A stretch of 64,000 nucleotides of DNA, taken from Undibacterium paludis. Lineage in GTDB: Bacteria; Pseudomonadota; Gammaproteobacteria; Burkholderiales; Burkholderiaceae_D. The stretch spans positions 62,001 through 126,000 of the forward strand of contig NZ_JAKZHX010000002.1 of NCBI RefSeq assembly GCF_022568815.1. Direction: 5' to 3'. The notes under the pieces were generated by a model that was given only the letters and a program-made list of their open reading frames with translations, was not told where the DNA came from and made no database searches. This document shows positions 1 to 7,844 of this stretch, one piece after another. Both the position numbers and the translations under genes were made by a program. Positions within the stretch are counted from its first letter, which is position 1. Each line of letters begins with the position of its first letter.

Positions 1-2
1 AG

Positions 3-203
3 GTAACTGACTTGCAATTGCATGGTGATAGCCAGGTGGTGATAGATGATTATAATCTGCGTAAAGCCAGTGAGCTGGAACGCATGCGACAATATCGCCG
101 GAGAGCTCACGATCTTGGCCGACACTTTGAGCATTTGTCCTTGTGCTGGATACCGAGACAAAAAAACCAGCTAGCCGATGCCTTGACGCAGCTGCCGCGC
201 TGA
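3..203 (+). CDS. RNase H-like protein, C-terminal fragment (cut by window edge)
   Basis: Only the last 66 codons are present; the reading frame is open to the left edge, so the gene starts outside the window. The visible part has the HGDSQVVI strand typical of the second half of an RNase H fold, where the Asp is a metal ligand, then a long Arg-rich helix, then WIPRQKNQLADALT. That last piece matches the 'WIPRxxNxxADxL' ending of RNase HI-like and 'reverse transcriptase-like' proteins, with the final Asp as another metal ligand. Such proteins cleave the RNA strand of RNA:DNA hybrids or act on single-stranded nucleic acid. The family is fairly sure, but substrate and full domain content cannot be judged from this fragment. 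Confidence 0.7.
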   Translation, partial: VTDLQLHGDSQVVIDDYNLRKASELERMRQYRRRAHDLGRHFEHLSLCWIPRQKNQLADALTQLPR

Positions 204-293
204 AAAGCGTCGTTACTGTCATCTTTTACCTGATTTATCTGGTGACTCCAGGGAAATCAGGGATTTCAATTATTTTGAAAGCGTTTAAGATCA

Positions 294-1253
294 ATGAATT
301 CAAGTTCCATCCCCGATGTCATCCCCTTTATAGCCAGTAAAACTTATGCGCATACCCAGGCCTGGGTGCGCGCATTGCAGGCAGTCATGCCTGATGAGCG
401 CATCGTTGCTTTTGATGCGATAAGTGATAAAGAAAAAGCGCAATGCACAGTAGCGATCGTGGCTAACCCTGATCCGGCAGATTTGCAGCAGTTACCGCAG
501 TTGCTGTGGGTGCATAGCGTATGGGCCGGGGTTGAGCGTTTGCTTGCCGATCTTGGTGATACTGAGCTGAAAATAGTGCGGCTGCTAGACCCGCAATTGG
601 CCAGCACCATGGCTGAGGCCGTACTGGCATGGACCTTGTACCTGCATCGAGATATGCCTGCTTACGCCAGACAGCAGCAACAGAAGTTGTGGCAATCACT
701 GGAATACCGTCGACCACAGCAAAGAAACATAGGCCTGCTGGGGCTGGGTGCTCTGGGCGAGGCCGCAGCAAAAAAACTGATACAGGCTGGTTTTACAGTA
801 AGCGGCTGGAGCCGTCATCGTAAAAACATTGACGGTGTTGAATGCTATGCCGGGGATGAAGAGTTGACTCTCATGCTGGGCAAGACAGACATCCTGATTT
901 GCCTGCTGCCTTTGACACCGGACACGCATGGATTGCTCAATGCGCGTACCCTGGCAGCGTTACCTGCTGGCGCATCTTTGATCAATTTTGCGCGTGGCGC
1001 AATTATTAAGGACGGGGACTTGCACACTGCTATTGACAGCGGTCACATCGCTCATGCGGTGCTTGATGTGTTTGAGACAGAACCTTTACCGGTAAAGGAG
1101 TGGCATTGGGAACACCCCTCAGTCACCGTCCTGCCACATTGTTCAGCGCCGACAGACAGGGAAACTGCCTCGGCGATAGTCGCTGGGAACATCAGGCGTT
1201 ATCGCGAGAGCGGGGTATTGCCGACCACGGTAGATAGAATCAAAGGATATTGA
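294..1253 (+). CDS. ghrA: glyoxylate/hydroxypyruvate reductase A-type D-2-hydroxyacid dehydrogenase
   Basis: Predicted cytoplasmic NAD(P)H-dependent reductase converting glyoxylate to glycolate and hydroxypyruvate to D-glycerate. The 319-residue length is normal for GhrA. The Rossmann glycine motif GLGALG lies at residues 150-155, followed by SGWSRHRK about 18 residues later, whose Arg residues suggest an NADPH preference. The catalytic set of the D-2-hydroxyacid dehydrogenase family is present: Arg234 (NFARG), Glu263 (ETEP) and His282 (LPHCSAP). The N-terminal substrate lobe includes HSVWAGVE, typical of GhrA rather than SerA or LdhA. The gene stands alone, convergent with the secreted protein that follows. 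Whether glyoxylate or another 2-oxoacid is preferred cannot be told from sequence. Confidence 0.88.
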   Translation: MNSSSIPDVIPFIASKTYAHTQAWVRALQAVMPDERIVAFDAISDKEKAQCTVAIVANPDPADLQQLPQLLWVHSVWAGVERLLADLGDTELKIVRLLDPQLASTMAEAVLAWTLYLHRDMPAYARQQQQKLWQSLEYRRPQQRNIGLLGLGALGEAAAKKLIQAGFTVSGWSRHRKNIDGVECYAGDEELTLMLGKTDILICLLPLTPDTHGLLNARTLAALPAGASLINFARGAIIKDGDLHTAIDSGHIAHAVLDVFETEPLPVKEWHWEHPSVTVLPHCSAPTDRETASAIVAGNIRRYRESGVLPTTVDRIKGY

Positions 1254-1317
1254 ATTGCCAGTCAATCAGGCGACTGGTCAATACAGGCCAGCCTCACCGG
1301 TTTTTACTTAAAGACTG

Positions 1318-2709
1318 TCAAAACCCGAGTATGCCTTTCAAGACATCAGTCGCCTTGACCTTGGGCTCTTCTTTTTGCTCAGGTCTTTGCTGCTCTGCCT
1401 GTGCCGAATTTCTTGACCTGTTCCGTCCACCCATATCACCCATGCCGCCAAGGATGGAACCATAGGTCGATTTCACCCGCAGCTTGGTTTGCCAGTCCGG
1501 TTCCCAGGCGATTTTGGGATCGCTGGGGCGGGGCGGATAGGCAAAATAAGCATCATTGCCATAAGCAATCATGCGCAACATACCGCTACCCTGATCCCCA
1601 AAGATGCCTTTGGGGACGTCGCATTTGGTTGTGGTAGGTGACAAAATCACCTTTTCATTGATCCATTTATCGACATCGGCATTGCTCTGATAATCAACCA
1701 GGCCAAAGCCAAAATCAGCCAGTTCGCTCGATGTCCAGACGATCATCTCAGCACTGTCGCGCCCGCCTGATTGCTGTCCACCCATGACACTGATGAAATA
1801 ACCGCGCGCATTGGGAATGGATTTCCATTCCAGGCTCACGCCACCGTCTCTTTTGGTCTGGGTCAGTTCTATCGGAGCCATCAAGTCATTCGCCGCTGCC
1901 AGGTTAAGTTTGAAACTCTCTGGTATGCCCGTGCCGGTAAATTGATGTTGCCCCACCAATGATGCACTGTCAGGTACTTTCCTGTCATCGTTTTTGTTGG
2001 GCCATGCCGGATTGCCTGGCTGTGAACGCGCACCCTTGGTCACCTTGCCACGCATGACAAAGAATTTGGCAAAGTCTTCCGGCGTAGCCGTTGCCGCATC
2101 AAGAGTACGTGGCTGACCGGGACGAACAGTTTCACCACAGCCCCAGTAGATCGAAATTTTGCCCTTGGGTTTTTCGTAGCTGGGTTCACTCGGTGTTTCT
2201 TCAACCGGGGTATAAGTTACTGGTTTGTCTGGAGGCGGGGCCAGCAGTTTGAGACTATCACCAAGATTCATGCCTGCCGGTATCATCTGTGTGGCATCTG
2301 TCAGGGAGGTGTTTTTGCTGGTGAAGACTGATACATCCATGTACTTGCCACTGTTGAATCCCATGGTATGGGTATTGCCAAAGACATTGCCCCTGTCATT
2401 ACCGCCAGAAGAACCACGCGCCATGCCACCCAATGCGCCCAGAAAACCACCTGACTGACCACCTTGCATGGCCCCCATCATGCCGCCTGGCATATCGCTT
2501 GAGCTGGTTGCCAGGTCAATATACGCCATCGCTATGGGCGGTTTGACAGCTTGTGATCCACTTTTTGCTGTTGCCACAGTCTTGTTTTGGGCACCGGGCA
2601 CCGGCTTGGTTTGTGCTACAGCAAGCAATGAAACAGGCAAGATGCCACAAGTCAGCAAAGCCGCTTGCATCAATGGCTTGAGCAGATGATGGTCGACAAA
2701 AATCTTCAT
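1318..2709 (-). CDS. secreted protein of unknown function with Gly/Met-rich segment
   Basis: I do not recognise the family. The 463-residue product starts with a charged N-terminus and a hydrophobic stretch ending in LLAVAQTKP, which reads as a cleavable signal peptide, so it is probably exported. A low-complexity Gly/Met/Ser-rich patch follows at about residues 74-110 (PGGMMGAMQGG, GGFLGALGGMARG). The middle contains IYWGCGETVRPGQP, then a mixed alpha/beta region from about 210 to 400 with only two further Cys-type positions. The C-terminus is charged and rich in Gln/Glu/Lys and ends in KGILGF. An AAGGAA ribosome site lies 8 bases before the ATG. It is monocistronic. The composition recalls outer-membrane or matrix-associated proteins, but no function is claimed. 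Confidence 0.75.
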   Translation of the reverse strand: MKIFVDHHLLKPLMQAALLTCGILPVSLLAVAQTKPVPGAQNKTVATAKSGSQAVKPPIAMAYIDLATSSSDMPGGMMGAMQGGQSGGFLGALGGMARGSSGGNDRGNVFGNTHTMGFNSGKYMDVSVFTSKNTSLTDATQMIPAGMNLGDSLKLLAPPPDKPVTYTPVEETPSEPSYEKPKGKISIYWGCGETVRPGQPRTLDAATATPEDFAKFFVMRGKVTKGARSQPGNPAWPNKNDDRKVPDSASLVGQHQFTGTGIPESFKLNLAAANDLMAPIELTQTKRDGGVSLEWKSIPNARGYFISVMGGQQSGGRDSAEMIVWTSSELADFGFGLVDYQSNADVDKWINEKVILSPTTTKCDVPKGIFGDQGSGMLRMIAYGNDAYFAYPPRPSDPKIAWEPDWQTKLRVKSTYGSILGGMGDMGGRNRSRNSAQAEQQRPEQKEEPKVKATDVLKGILGF

Positions 2710-3038
2710 GAGGAAAATTCCTTTTCAATGGACGGCAATCAGGAGAGAACGTGCATGGCTGTTGAGGTAAGGCCTTACCCGGCATCCTCAATAGATTGAA
2801 TCTTAGCGCAAAATAATGGTAGGGATTAAAAGACAATACCTAAGTATTATGTTGAAATGGCAACTATTAACAGGATAAAGTGAGGCTGATGATCGTGAAA
2901 ACCTGAATTGCTTCTTTAATCCGGAAACTGTGGGTAAGGCTGAAGAATTACCTGTGAATACAATCGCCAGGTCTCTGATGAAGATTCAGAATCGTACAAT
3001 AGAAAAAGCCAATCCTAAGATTGGCTTTTATTGATTTT
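2710..3038. other. 329-bp gene-free stretch
   Basis: Holds the upstream region of the leftward secreted-protein gene and, at its right end, the terminator of the tRNA. No open reading frame with a ribosome site, repeat or convincing promoter was seen in the rest. Confidence 0.5.
3005..3028 (-). terminator. terminator of tRNA-Pro
   Basis: A perfect 10-bp stem (AAAGCCAATC pairing with GATTGGCTTT) with a 4-base loop sits 10 bases beyond the tRNA 3' end. On the minus strand it is followed by a T-rich run, as in an intrinsic terminator. Confidence 0.8.
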
Positions 3039-3115
<77 letters not shown>

Positions 3116-3279
3116 ACACTGAGCGAAAGATTATAGTACAAGGTGGCGTTTTTTGCTATGTTTGATCAGAAACTTCTTAAATGCTTGCCTTACTGAAAAT
3201 ATTTGTACGATTTATGGCATTAATTTGACTGAAATATTTTCATAAACCATGAAAAGCTGTGAAAATACCTGTCCTAGGT

Positions 3280-3299
3280 CACCATTTTAATTAATGGTG
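3280..3299. promoter_or_regulatory. small dyad upstream of the M14 carboxypeptidase
   Basis: CACCATT and AATGGTG form a 7-bp inverted repeat around a 6-base AT-only spacer, 28 bases before the ATG of the carboxypeptidase gene. There is no T-run, so it is more likely a protein-binding or mRNA leader feature than a terminator. The evidence is the symmetry only. Confidence 0.3.
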
Positions 3300-3327
3300 C
3301 TGAAAAACATTTGTAAATATATAAAAC

Positions 3328-4452
3328 ATGACAATTAAAATCAGTCAGAATTTCGACGCGGGAGCGATCGAAGTCGTGAGGGCGGAGCAGGCGGGAGCAA
3401 TTGAGTTGAATTTGCGTAAGGATTCACATGCTGATATCTGGCAGTGGTTCCATTTCCGTCTGCAGGGAGCGCGTGGTCAGGAGACAGTCATGCGTATTTT
3501 GAATGCCGGTGAAGCAACCTATGCCAAGGGCTGGGAAAATTACCGTGCGGTAGCCAGTTACGACAAGGCAAACTGGTTCAGGGTGGATACAGAGTTTGAT
3601 GGCAAGGTCATGACCATACGCCATACACCTGAACGTGACAGTGTGTATTACGCCTATTTTGAGCCATATACCTGGGAGCGTCATCTGGCCCTTCTGGGCG
3701 GCGTGGAAAATTCTTCATTTGCACGTGTTGAAGACCTGGGCAATACAGTGGATGGCCGTGACCTGAACCTGATCGTCGTTGGCAACCCGGCAGCAGAGAA
3801 AAAAGTCTGGATCATTGCCCGGCAACATCCGGGTGAAACCATGGCTGAATGGCTGGTGGAAGGCAGTCTGAATGCTTTGCTTGACCTGTCCAACCCGATT
3901 GCACGCAAGATCCTTGAAAAGGCGGTTGTCTATATAGTCCCGAACATGAACCCTGACGGTTCTGTCCGTGGCAATCTGCGTACCAATGCGGCGGGAGCCA
4001 ACCTCAATCGTGAGTGGATGACACCATCGCTGGAAACCAGCCCTGAGGTGTATTACGTCAAGAACAAGATTCATGAGACAGGTTGTGATCTTTTCCTTGA
4101 TATCCATGGCGATGAAGCCTTGGCCTATGTGTTCGTCGCCGGCAGTGAAATGCTGGATGGTTTCACTGAGAAGCAAAAACAGGAGCAGCAGCTTTTTGTC
4201 GACAGTTTTTGCCAGGCCAGTCCCGACTTCCAGACTGTCTATGGATACGAAGCGTCCAAATACAATGAAGATGTATTGAAGCTGGCGTCCAAATATATAG
4301 GCCATACCTTCAAATGCGTGTCACTGACGCTGGAATTGCCTTTCAAGGACAATGCCAATCTGCCTGACCCGGAAGTCGGCTGGGATGGTACGCGCAGCAT
4401 CAAGCTTGGTGAAGCAATGTTGCAACCGATTCTGGCTTCATTGAGTGCATAA
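3328..4452 (+). CDS. M14-family zinc carboxypeptidase, cytosolic carboxypeptidase type
   Basis: Predicted cytoplasmic metallocarboxypeptidase (no signal peptide, 374 residues). Like cytosolic carboxypeptidases (M14D), it has an N-terminal beta-rich domain (about 1-130, ending PYTWERHL) before the catalytic domain. The zinc ligands are His167 and Glu170 (HPGE) and His260 (DIHGDE); Glu336 in LTLELPF fits the catalytic glutamate. NMNPDG and NLNREW are the substrate-binding motifs. Eukaryotic relatives remove C-terminal Glu residues or side chains; bacterial substrates are mostly unknown. It precedes, on the same strand and 35 bp away, a CYTH/MoaD-like/propeller trio, so co-transcription is possible. 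The carboxypeptidase call is firm and the substrate is open. Confidence 0.88.
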   Translation: MTIKISQNFDAGAIEVVRAEQAGAIELNLRKDSHADIWQWFHFRLQGARGQETVMRILNAGEATYAKGWENYRAVASYDKANWFRVDTEFDGKVMTIRHTPERDSVYYAYFEPYTWERHLALLGGVENSSFARVEDLGNTVDGRDLNLIVVGNPAAEKKVWIIARQHPGETMAEWLVEGSLNALLDLSNPIARKILEKAVVYIVPNMNPDGSVRGNLRTNAAGANLNREWMTPSLETSPEVYYVKNKIHETGCDLFLDIHGDEALAYVFVAGSEMLDGFTEKQKQEQQLFVDSFCQASPDFQTVYGYEASKYNEDVLKLASKYIGHTFKCVSLTLELPFKDNANLPDPEVGWDGTRSIKLGEAMLQPILASLSA

Positions 4453-4487
4453 TCCTGCTATTCATTGATGAGTGTTGCGGAGTAGTG

Positions 4488-4964
4488 ATGGGCGTAGAAA
4501 TAGAGCGGAAATTCCTGGTCTTGAATGAAGACTTCAAGCAACAGGGCAAAGGCACATTTCTGCGCCAGGGTTATATTTGTTCCGAACCTGGTCGCATCGT
4601 CAGGGTACGCATAGAAGCAAACCGGGCAATGCTGACCATCAAGGGCATATCCAGCGGCATCAGCTGCAGTGAATGGGAATATCCCATCCCGCTGGCTGAT
4701 GCGCAAATTCTGCTCGATACCGTCTGTCAGCAGCCTCTCATAGAAAAAATACGCTATCGCATCCCTATGCAGGGGCTGATCTGGGAAGTTGATGAATTCT
4801 TTGGCGACAATCAGGGTTTGATTGTCGCGGAAGTTGAACTGGAATCCGAGCAGCAAGCATTTGAGCGCCCTGCCTGGCTGGGAGAAGAAGTCAGCCATGA
4901 CAGGCGCTATGCCAATGCCAACCTGCTCAAGCATCCTTTTAAAGCCTGGGGAACTCATGGCTAA
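4488..4964 (+). CDS. CYTH domain protein (probable inorganic triphosphatase)
   Basis: A 158-residue CYTH-fold protein. The signature ExExK is at residues 4-8 (EIERK), followed by RQGYI, RVRIEANRAMLTIKG and a C-terminal EVDEF...GLIVAEVELE strand set, which form the tunnel that binds triphosphate and metal. Bacterial relatives (YgiF/NeuTTM class) hydrolyse inorganic triphosphate and rarely make cAMP. I chose the ATG over the GTG one codon earlier because GGAG is 5 bases before the ATG but only 2 before the GTG. Its stop overlaps the start of the next gene by 8 bases, implying translational coupling. It is the second gene of the compact cluster. Confidence 0.85.
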   Translation: MGVEIERKFLVLNEDFKQQGKGTFLRQGYICSEPGRIVRVRIEANRAMLTIKGISSGISCSEWEYPIPLADAQILLDTVCQQPLIEKIRYRIPMQGLIWEVDEFFGDNQGLIVAEVELESEQQAFERPAWLGEEVSHDRRYANANLLKHPFKAWGTHG

Positions 4965-5226
4965 GCTGATTTTCACCCAGCAACTCAGACGATTTACTGA
5001 GATACCTGAGGTGGAAAGCCAGGCTGACAATTTACGCGATGCCCTCGAAGCCGCATTTGCCATCAATCCGCAATTGCGTGCTTATATCCTTGATGAGCAG
5101 GGTGATCTGCGTTTTCATGTTGTGGTCTTTATTGACGGTAAACGTGTTATCAACCGTTCCAGCCTGCGCGATGTGTTGCATCCACATAGCCAGGTGTATA
5201 TCTTGCAGGCACTTTCCGGAGGTTAA
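4957..5226 (+). CDS. MoaD/ThiS-like ubiquitin-fold protein with C-terminal Gly-Gly
   Basis: An 89-residue protein with a beta-grasp pattern and the C-terminus ALSGG. A terminal GG is the mark of MoaD/ThiS sulfur carriers, which an E1-like enzyme adenylates and loads with sulfur. No moaE, thiG, thiF or moeB homologue is nearby, so this is probably not the molybdopterin or thiazole carrier. It overlaps the CYTH gene by 8 bases and is followed after 2 bases by an Asp-box beta-propeller gene. A longer in-frame reading starting inside the CYTH gene was rejected because the homologous fold begins at MAKLIFTQ. I infer a dedicated carrier or modifier working with its neighbours; the partner is unknown. 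Confidence 0.75.
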   Translation: MAKLIFTQQLRRFTEIPEVESQADNLRDALEAAFAINPQLRAYILDEQGDLRFHVVVFIDGKRVINRSSLRDVLHPHSQVYILQALSGG

Positions 5227-5228
5227 AG

Positions 5229-6311
5229 ATGAAAGCTATGGTGGCAACGCGCAAGGGCTTGTTTGAGCTGATTCATGATGGCGGCCGGTGGAAGCTGGAC
5301 CAGATCAGTTTTCTGGGTGAACCAGTCAGCATGTGCCTGCATGACAAGCGTGACGGTACCTTGTATGCTGCCCTGAACCTTGGGCATTTTGGCGTCAAAT
5401 TGCACAGACGCGATGAGGGCAGCACTGACTGGACTGAAATTGCTGCACCGGCCTATCCTGAACAGACCAAGACTGACGACGACATCGAATGGAAACTCAA
5501 GATGATCTGGTCCATGGAGACCGGTGGCTTTGACGAACCTGGTGTGCTGTGGATAGGGACTTTGCCAGGTGGCTTGTTCCGCTCGGCTGATCGTGGCAAT
5601 CACTGGGAACTGATACGTTCAATGTGGGACAAGCCAGAGCGTAAAGGATGGTTTGGTGGTGGTTATGATGTGCCAGGCATACATTCCATCTGCGTCAACC
5701 CGCGCAACCCTCAGGAAATTTTGCTTGGTATTTCGTGTGGCGGCGCCTGGAAGACGCTCGACGGCGGGCAGACATGGGCTTTATCGGCAGCAGGCATGCG
5801 TGCAAGCTATATGCCACCTGAACTGGCAGAAGAACAGAATACCCAGGACCCGCATCTCATCGTGCGCAGCAAAATTGCCAGCCACGTACTGTGGTGCCAA
5901 CATCATAACGGCATCTGGCGTAGTGAAGACGCTGCTGCAAGCTGGCAGCAGATTCATACGCCAGAAGGTATTCCAGATTTTGGATTTACCGTGGCAGCCC
6001 ACGCAAAAGACCCGAATACCGCATGGTTTGCCCCCGCCAGTGCCGATCAGAGGCGTGTACCTCTGAATGGTGCCCTGAGTGTGTCGCGCACCCGCGATGG
6101 TGGCAAGACCTTTGAATCATTGAGGAATGGTTTGCCACAACAGGATTGCTACGACTTGATTTATCGTCATGGCCTGGTTGTCGCTGATGATGGCAGGAAC
6201 CTGCTGATGGCCTCAACCACAGGCAACCTGTGGGCCAGTGAAAATGCCGGGGATGACTGGTATCTGATATCAGGTAATCTTCCACCAGTTTACGCGGTCA
6301 GGTTCTTCTAA
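5229..6311 (+). CDS. Asp-box (BNR) beta-propeller protein, sialidase-like
   Basis: A 360-residue cytoplasmic-looking protein without signal peptide. It contains five Asp-box repeats (S/T-x-D-x-G-x-T-W type) at about residues 118-126 (RSADRGNHW), 175-183 (KTLDGGQTW), 231-239, 287-295 (RTRDGGKTF) and 336-344, spaced about 50 residues apart as in a multi-blade propeller. Automatic annotation often calls such proteins exo-alpha-sialidase, but the catalytic Arg triad and Tyr/Glu pair of true sialidases are not evident, so a binding or scaffold role is as likely. Its start follows the GG-tailed MoaD-like gene after 2 bases, and the ribosome site GGAGG overlaps that gene's last codons. This tight linkage suggests the two act together. 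Confidence 0.75.
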   Translation: MKAMVATRKGLFELIHDGGRWKLDQISFLGEPVSMCLHDKRDGTLYAALNLGHFGVKLHRRDEGSTDWTEIAAPAYPEQTKTDDDIEWKLKMIWSMETGGFDEPGVLWIGTLPGGLFRSADRGNHWELIRSMWDKPERKGWFGGGYDVPGIHSICVNPRNPQEILLGISCGGAWKTLDGGQTWALSAAGMRASYMPPELAEEQNTQDPHLIVRSKIASHVLWCQHHNGIWRSEDAAASWQQIHTPEGIPDFGFTVAAHAKDPNTAWFAPASADQRRVPLNGALSVSRTRDGGKTFESLRNGLPQQDCYDLIYRHGLVVADDGRNLLMASTTGNLWASENAGDDWYLISGNLPPVYAVRFF

Positions 6312-6368
6312 CGAATAAATTTACATTGACACGTGTGCAGTCTCAGGGTTTGCTTGCATATTCACCGA

Positions 6369-6752
6369 TCAGGCTGACATTGGTTTTTTAGGAATTCTTT
6401 GCGCCGGATCATAAAAGAAGGTTTCTTCGGCAATCTGCTCACCTTCCCAGCGCTGGTAGGCAAGTTCTTCCATTCTGGTGACGCTGCCGTCCTGCCATTC
6501 AAAGCTGAAAATCCAGCGTATCACCACATGATCGCCATTCATCAGCACGGGGCGTACACATGTGGATGAGACAGATTTTGCCCTGCTCATGACGGCATGT
6601 TCTGCCGCTACATGATTGGCACGTCCTGTCCTGGGCGCTGCCTGGTTTTCCTGCATGGTGGAATTTTCGGTGTAAAATTCTTCGCAGGCTGCTGCATGAT
6701 CATTGCTCTCAACCATGGCGATAAAACGTTCAAGTGTGGCTGTGCTTGGCAT
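6369..6752 (-). CDS. NTF2-like / SnoaL-type protein
   Basis: A 127-residue small alpha+beta protein of the nuclear transport factor 2 superfamily. It opens with a helix pair (LERFIAMVESNDHAAACEEF) and Y-T-E-N, then strands including HVVIRWIFSFEW and EELAYQRWEGEQIAEETFFYD, the conical-barrel pattern. Members include ketosteroid isomerases, limonene epoxide hydrolases and many uncharacterised proteins. I chose the ATG before PSTATLERF rather than an upstream in-frame start because the extra 18 residues lie outside the fold. It is last in a leftward row with acyl-CoA dehydrogenases and MaoC hydratases, so a role on a small hydrophobic or CoA-linked substrate is plausible but inferred. Confidence 0.65.
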   Translation of the reverse strand: MPSTATLERFIAMVESNDHAAACEEFYTENSTMQENQAAPRTGRANHVAAEHAVMSRAKSVSSTCVRPVLMNGDHVVIRWIFSFEWQDGSVTRMEELAYQRWEGEQIAEETFFYDPAQRIPKKPMSA

Positions 6753-6818
6753 AAACAGTCTTTCTTTTTGCTGGTTACAGGCAAGTGGCGCAAAAATATT
6801 TTGCACTACTTGCGCTTA

Positions 6819-7271
6819 TCAGTAACAACGCGATATGGATTCAGCGACACAGACAGGTTTGTCATGGCCTTCGCGTTCTATGGTTACTTCCCAGGTCATT
6901 TGTGCACCATCCTTGAAGTCTTCTATGTTCAGGAGCTTCATGCGTGCACGCAAGCGGCTGCCGACAGGGACGGGGGAGGGGAAGCGTACTTTATTGAGCC
7001 CGTAATTAACCCCCATTTTGACATAGCTTAATTTGATGGCATCGGCGACCAGCATGGGCAGCAATGACAAGGTCAAGAAACCATGGGCAATCGGGCCGCC
7101 AAATGGGGATTCGCGCCTGGCTCTTTCGACGTCGACATGTATCCATTGATGGTCACCGGTTGCATCGGCAAAGGTATTGACACGTTCCTGACTGATTTCC
7201 ACCCAGCCGGACTGGGACACTTCTTGTCCTATTAAAGCTTTTAGTTCTTCAAGACTGCTAAATTCTCTCAT
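6819..7271 (-). CDS. MaoC-family (R)-specific enoyl-CoA hydratase
   Basis: A 150-residue hot-dog-fold hydratase. The hydratase-2 motif is clear: FADATGDHQWIHVD contains the catalytic Asp and His, followed by GGPIAHGFLTLSLLP. The enzyme adds water to trans-2-enoyl-CoA to give (R)-3-hydroxyacyl-CoA. Two ATGs are adjacent; the second is used here because GGAG lies 5 bases before it. It follows another MaoC gene by about 30 bases, so the two probably form a two-gene transcript and may pair as a heteromer. The set of two MaoC genes and two acyl-CoA dehydrogenases suggests breakdown of a branched, aromatic or terpenoid acid rather than straight-chain beta-oxidation, which is inference. Confidence 0.82.
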   Translation of the reverse strand: MREFSSLEELKALIGQEVSQSGWVEISQERVNTFADATGDHQWIHVDVERARRESPFGGPIAHGFLTLSLLPMLVADAIKLSYVKMGVNYGLNKVRFPSPVPVGSRLRARMKLLNIEDFKDGAQMTWEVTIEREGHDKPVCVAESISRCY

Positions 7272-7302
7272 CATGTCTCCTGCTCTTTTAGGGGATATTA
7301 TT

Positions 7303-7764
7303 TCATTGCGGGCGTCGGCCAAACATACCCATGCCGGTAATGGTGCAAACGAGTTTGCCGTCCTGGTTATGCGCCTTCCACAGGGTATTGATGACGCCAC
7401 GATCAGGCTTTGAGTTTGACACTTTGCTGGCCAGGGTTTCTGCCGTGACGGTCAGGGTGTCGCCGGGTCTGACGGGTAATATCCAGCGTATTTGATCTAC
7501 GCCAGGCGAACCCATGCTGGAAGAATTGGCCAGAAAACCGTCGACAACCATGCGCATGATCATGCCGCAGGTATGCCATCCGCTGGCGATCACACCGCCA
7601 AAAATGGAATGACTGGCGGCTTCTTTGTCGACATGAAACGATTGCGGGTCGAATTGTCTGGCAAAGCTGATGATTTCTTCTTCACTGACGGTACGCTGCC
7701 CCAGTTCAATGACTGCTCCGGGAATGAAGTCCTCAAAATACCAGTGATCTTTTTTTACAATCAT
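7303..7764 (-). CDS. MaoC-family dehydratase/hydratase (second copy)
   Basis: A 153-residue hot-dog-fold protein. It carries [23 protein letters not shown], the catalytic half of the MaoC motif with Asp and His, and [13 protein letters not shown] in place of the usual AHG...loop. The start is set by a strong GGAG 7 bases before ATG. It diverges clearly from the downstream MaoC protein, so the pair is not a recent duplication. It is preceded by an intrinsic terminator that separates it from the acyl-CoA dehydrogenase genes, so it may have its own promoter or depend on read-through. Predicted role: hydration or dehydration of an acyl-CoA intermediate. Confidence 0.8.
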   Translation of the reverse strand: MIVKKDHWYFEDFIPGAVIELGQRTVSEEEIISFARQFDPQSFHVDKEAASHSIFGGVIASGWHTCGMIMRMVVDGFLANSSSMGSPGVDQIRWILPVRPGDTLTVTAETLASKVSNSKPDRGVINTLWKAHNQDGKLVCTITGMGMFGRRPQ

Positions 7765-7808
7765 GTTGATGCTCCTTTCATCGTTGGATGAAATAAATCC
7801 AGGCAAAA

Positions 7809-7834
7809 AAAATCCCGAACATGTCCGGGATTTT
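7809..7834 (-). terminator. terminator between acyl-CoA dehydrogenase and MaoC genes
   Basis: A 9-bp stem (AAAATCCCG with CGGGATTTT) and 8-base loop lie 10 bases after the dehydrogenase stop. Reading leftward it is followed by six T residues. It separates the two dehydrogenase genes from the two MaoC genes. Confidence 0.8.
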
Positions 7835-7844
7835 CATGTAATGT

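Noticed and set aside
4822-5226. 134-residue reading of the MoaD-like gene
   Set aside because: The extra N-terminus overlaps the CYTH coding region in another frame, and the ubiquitin-like fold begins at the later ATG.
5229-6311. True sialidase
   Set aside because: Five Asp boxes are present but no clear Arg triad or nucleophile Tyr, so only the propeller fold is supported.
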